Of a stretch of 6,306 bases of DNA, positions 5,799-6,306 are shown one piece after another. The position numbers and the translations under genes were made by a program. A model generated the notes under the pieces. The model saw nothing but the letters and a program-made list of their open reading frames with translations. It did not search any database and was not told the DNA's origin. The DNA comes from Fidelibacterota bacterium (GTDB lineage: Bacteria; Fidelibacterota; Marinisomatia; Marinisomatales; J089): assembly GCA_003695105.1 (NCBI GenBank), contig RFIZ01000200.1:1-6306 (forward strand), given 5' to 3'. The stretch's first letter is position 1. Every line of letters starts with the position of its first letter.

Positions 5799-6306
5799 AA
5801 CAGTCTCTGGTTACCCTGTTGAATGGATTGGATTCAGCTCTGCCCCCCGGCGTGGACGTGGAGGTATCCGGACTTCAATCGGATTCGCGCCTGGTCCGGC
5901 CGGGAGATCTGTTCGTAGCGGTGAAGGGGTATCAGGCTGACGGAAATGCCTACGTGCAGGATGCCATCGATCGGGGCGCCGTGGCCGTCATCACCAGTGA
6001 TCCCGGTGTGTACAGTGAACAGGTACCCGTGATTCGCGTCGCCAATGACCGCCGTGCCGCATCCTACCTGGCGGATCGGTTTTTTCACTCTCCGTCTACG
6101 CAATTATCCGTAATCGGCATCACGGGAACCAACGGCAAAACCACTACGGCCACCCTCCTGACCTCCATCCTGTCGGAACAAGGATTCCGGGTGGCGCAAA
6201 TGGGGACCCTGGGGCTGATCGCCCCCGGATACGAACGGAACAAATCGCTCACGACTCCCGATGCCATTGCCCTCCAACGTACCTTTTCCCGGTTGCTCGA
6301 GGACCG
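5795..6306 (+). CDS. murE: UDP-MurNAc-tripeptide synthetase MurE (partial, 3' end beyond window)
   Basis: MurE adds the third stem-peptide residue (meso-diaminopimelate or lysine) to UDP-MurNAc-L-Ala-D-Glu in the cytoplasm, using ATP. The 170 visible residues cover the N-terminal UDP-substrate domain and the start of the ATPase domain. The N-terminal domain shows GLQSDSRLVRPGDLFVAVKG (26-45), with the DSR motif and the GDLFVA pattern of Mur ligases. The ATP-binding P-loop is GITGTNGKTTT (108-118; Lys115). SLTTPDAIALQ (151-161) matches the MurE segment that follows the P-loop. A MurF identity is less likely given these motifs and the position right after ftsI. The part that would show the third-residue specificity (for example DNPR for diaminopimelate) lies beyond the window. 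The frame is uninterrupted to the last base, so the gene is cut by the edge, not broken. Its ATG overlaps the ftsI TGA as ATGA. Confidence 0.93.
   Translation, partial: MKQSLVTLLNGLDSALPPGVDVEVSGLQSDSRLVRPGDLFVAVKGYQADGNAYVQDAIDRGAVAVITSDPGVYSEQVPVIRVANDRRAASYLADRFFHSPSTQLSVIGITGTNGKTTTATLLTSILSEQGFRVAQMGTLGLIAPGYERNKSLTTPDAIALQRTFSRLLED

Overview
The window is a bacterial chromosomal segment, moderately GC-rich by eye. It holds the start of a division and cell wall (dcw) cluster, mraZ-rsmH-ftsL-ftsI-murE, preceded by a rodZ-like gene and a gene for a predicted exported trypsin-like serine protease. Everything lies on the + strand. Clear Shine-Dalgarno sequences and a near-consensus sigma-70-type promoter (TTGACT, 17 bp, TATACT) argue against Bacteroidetes, whose promoters and ribosome binding sites look different. 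The division transpeptidase carries a C-terminal PASTA domain, which enterobacterial FtsI lacks but Firmicutes and several other phyla have. The upstream protease has a lipoprotein-like N-terminus. No phylum can be fixed from this sequence.

Region 1 (1-1105): the tail of a possible unidentified gene overlaps the start of a 347-residue predicted lipoprotein with the His/Asp/Ser arrangement of chymotrypsin-fold proteases. Region 2 (1167-1991): a RodZ-like protein with a cytoplasmic HTH, one membrane helix and an extracytoplasmic beta domain. It has its own strong RBS and is followed by a rho-independent terminator (2034-2059). Region 3 (2060-2157): a promoter and operator block with three GTGGG boxes on nearly the same helical face, the expected target of MraZ. 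Region 4 (2158-6306): mraZ, rsmH, ftsL, ftsI and murE. From mraZ onward each gene overlaps the next by 1 to 8 bases, so they are very likely co-transcribed and translationally coupled. murE runs off the right edge.

How the genes fit together: RodZ links MreB to the elongation machinery. MraZ is the cluster's DNA-binding regulator. RsmH methylates 16S rRNA. FtsL is the small divisome scaffold. FtsI crosslinks septal peptidoglycan. MurE makes the UDP-MurNAc-tripeptide precursor. The dcw part is conventional. The less ordinary points are the promoter and operator arrangement, a TTG start for ftsI hidden inside the end of ftsL, and the protease next to rodZ. I found no mobile element, CRISPR array, RNA gene or convincing new multi-gene system.
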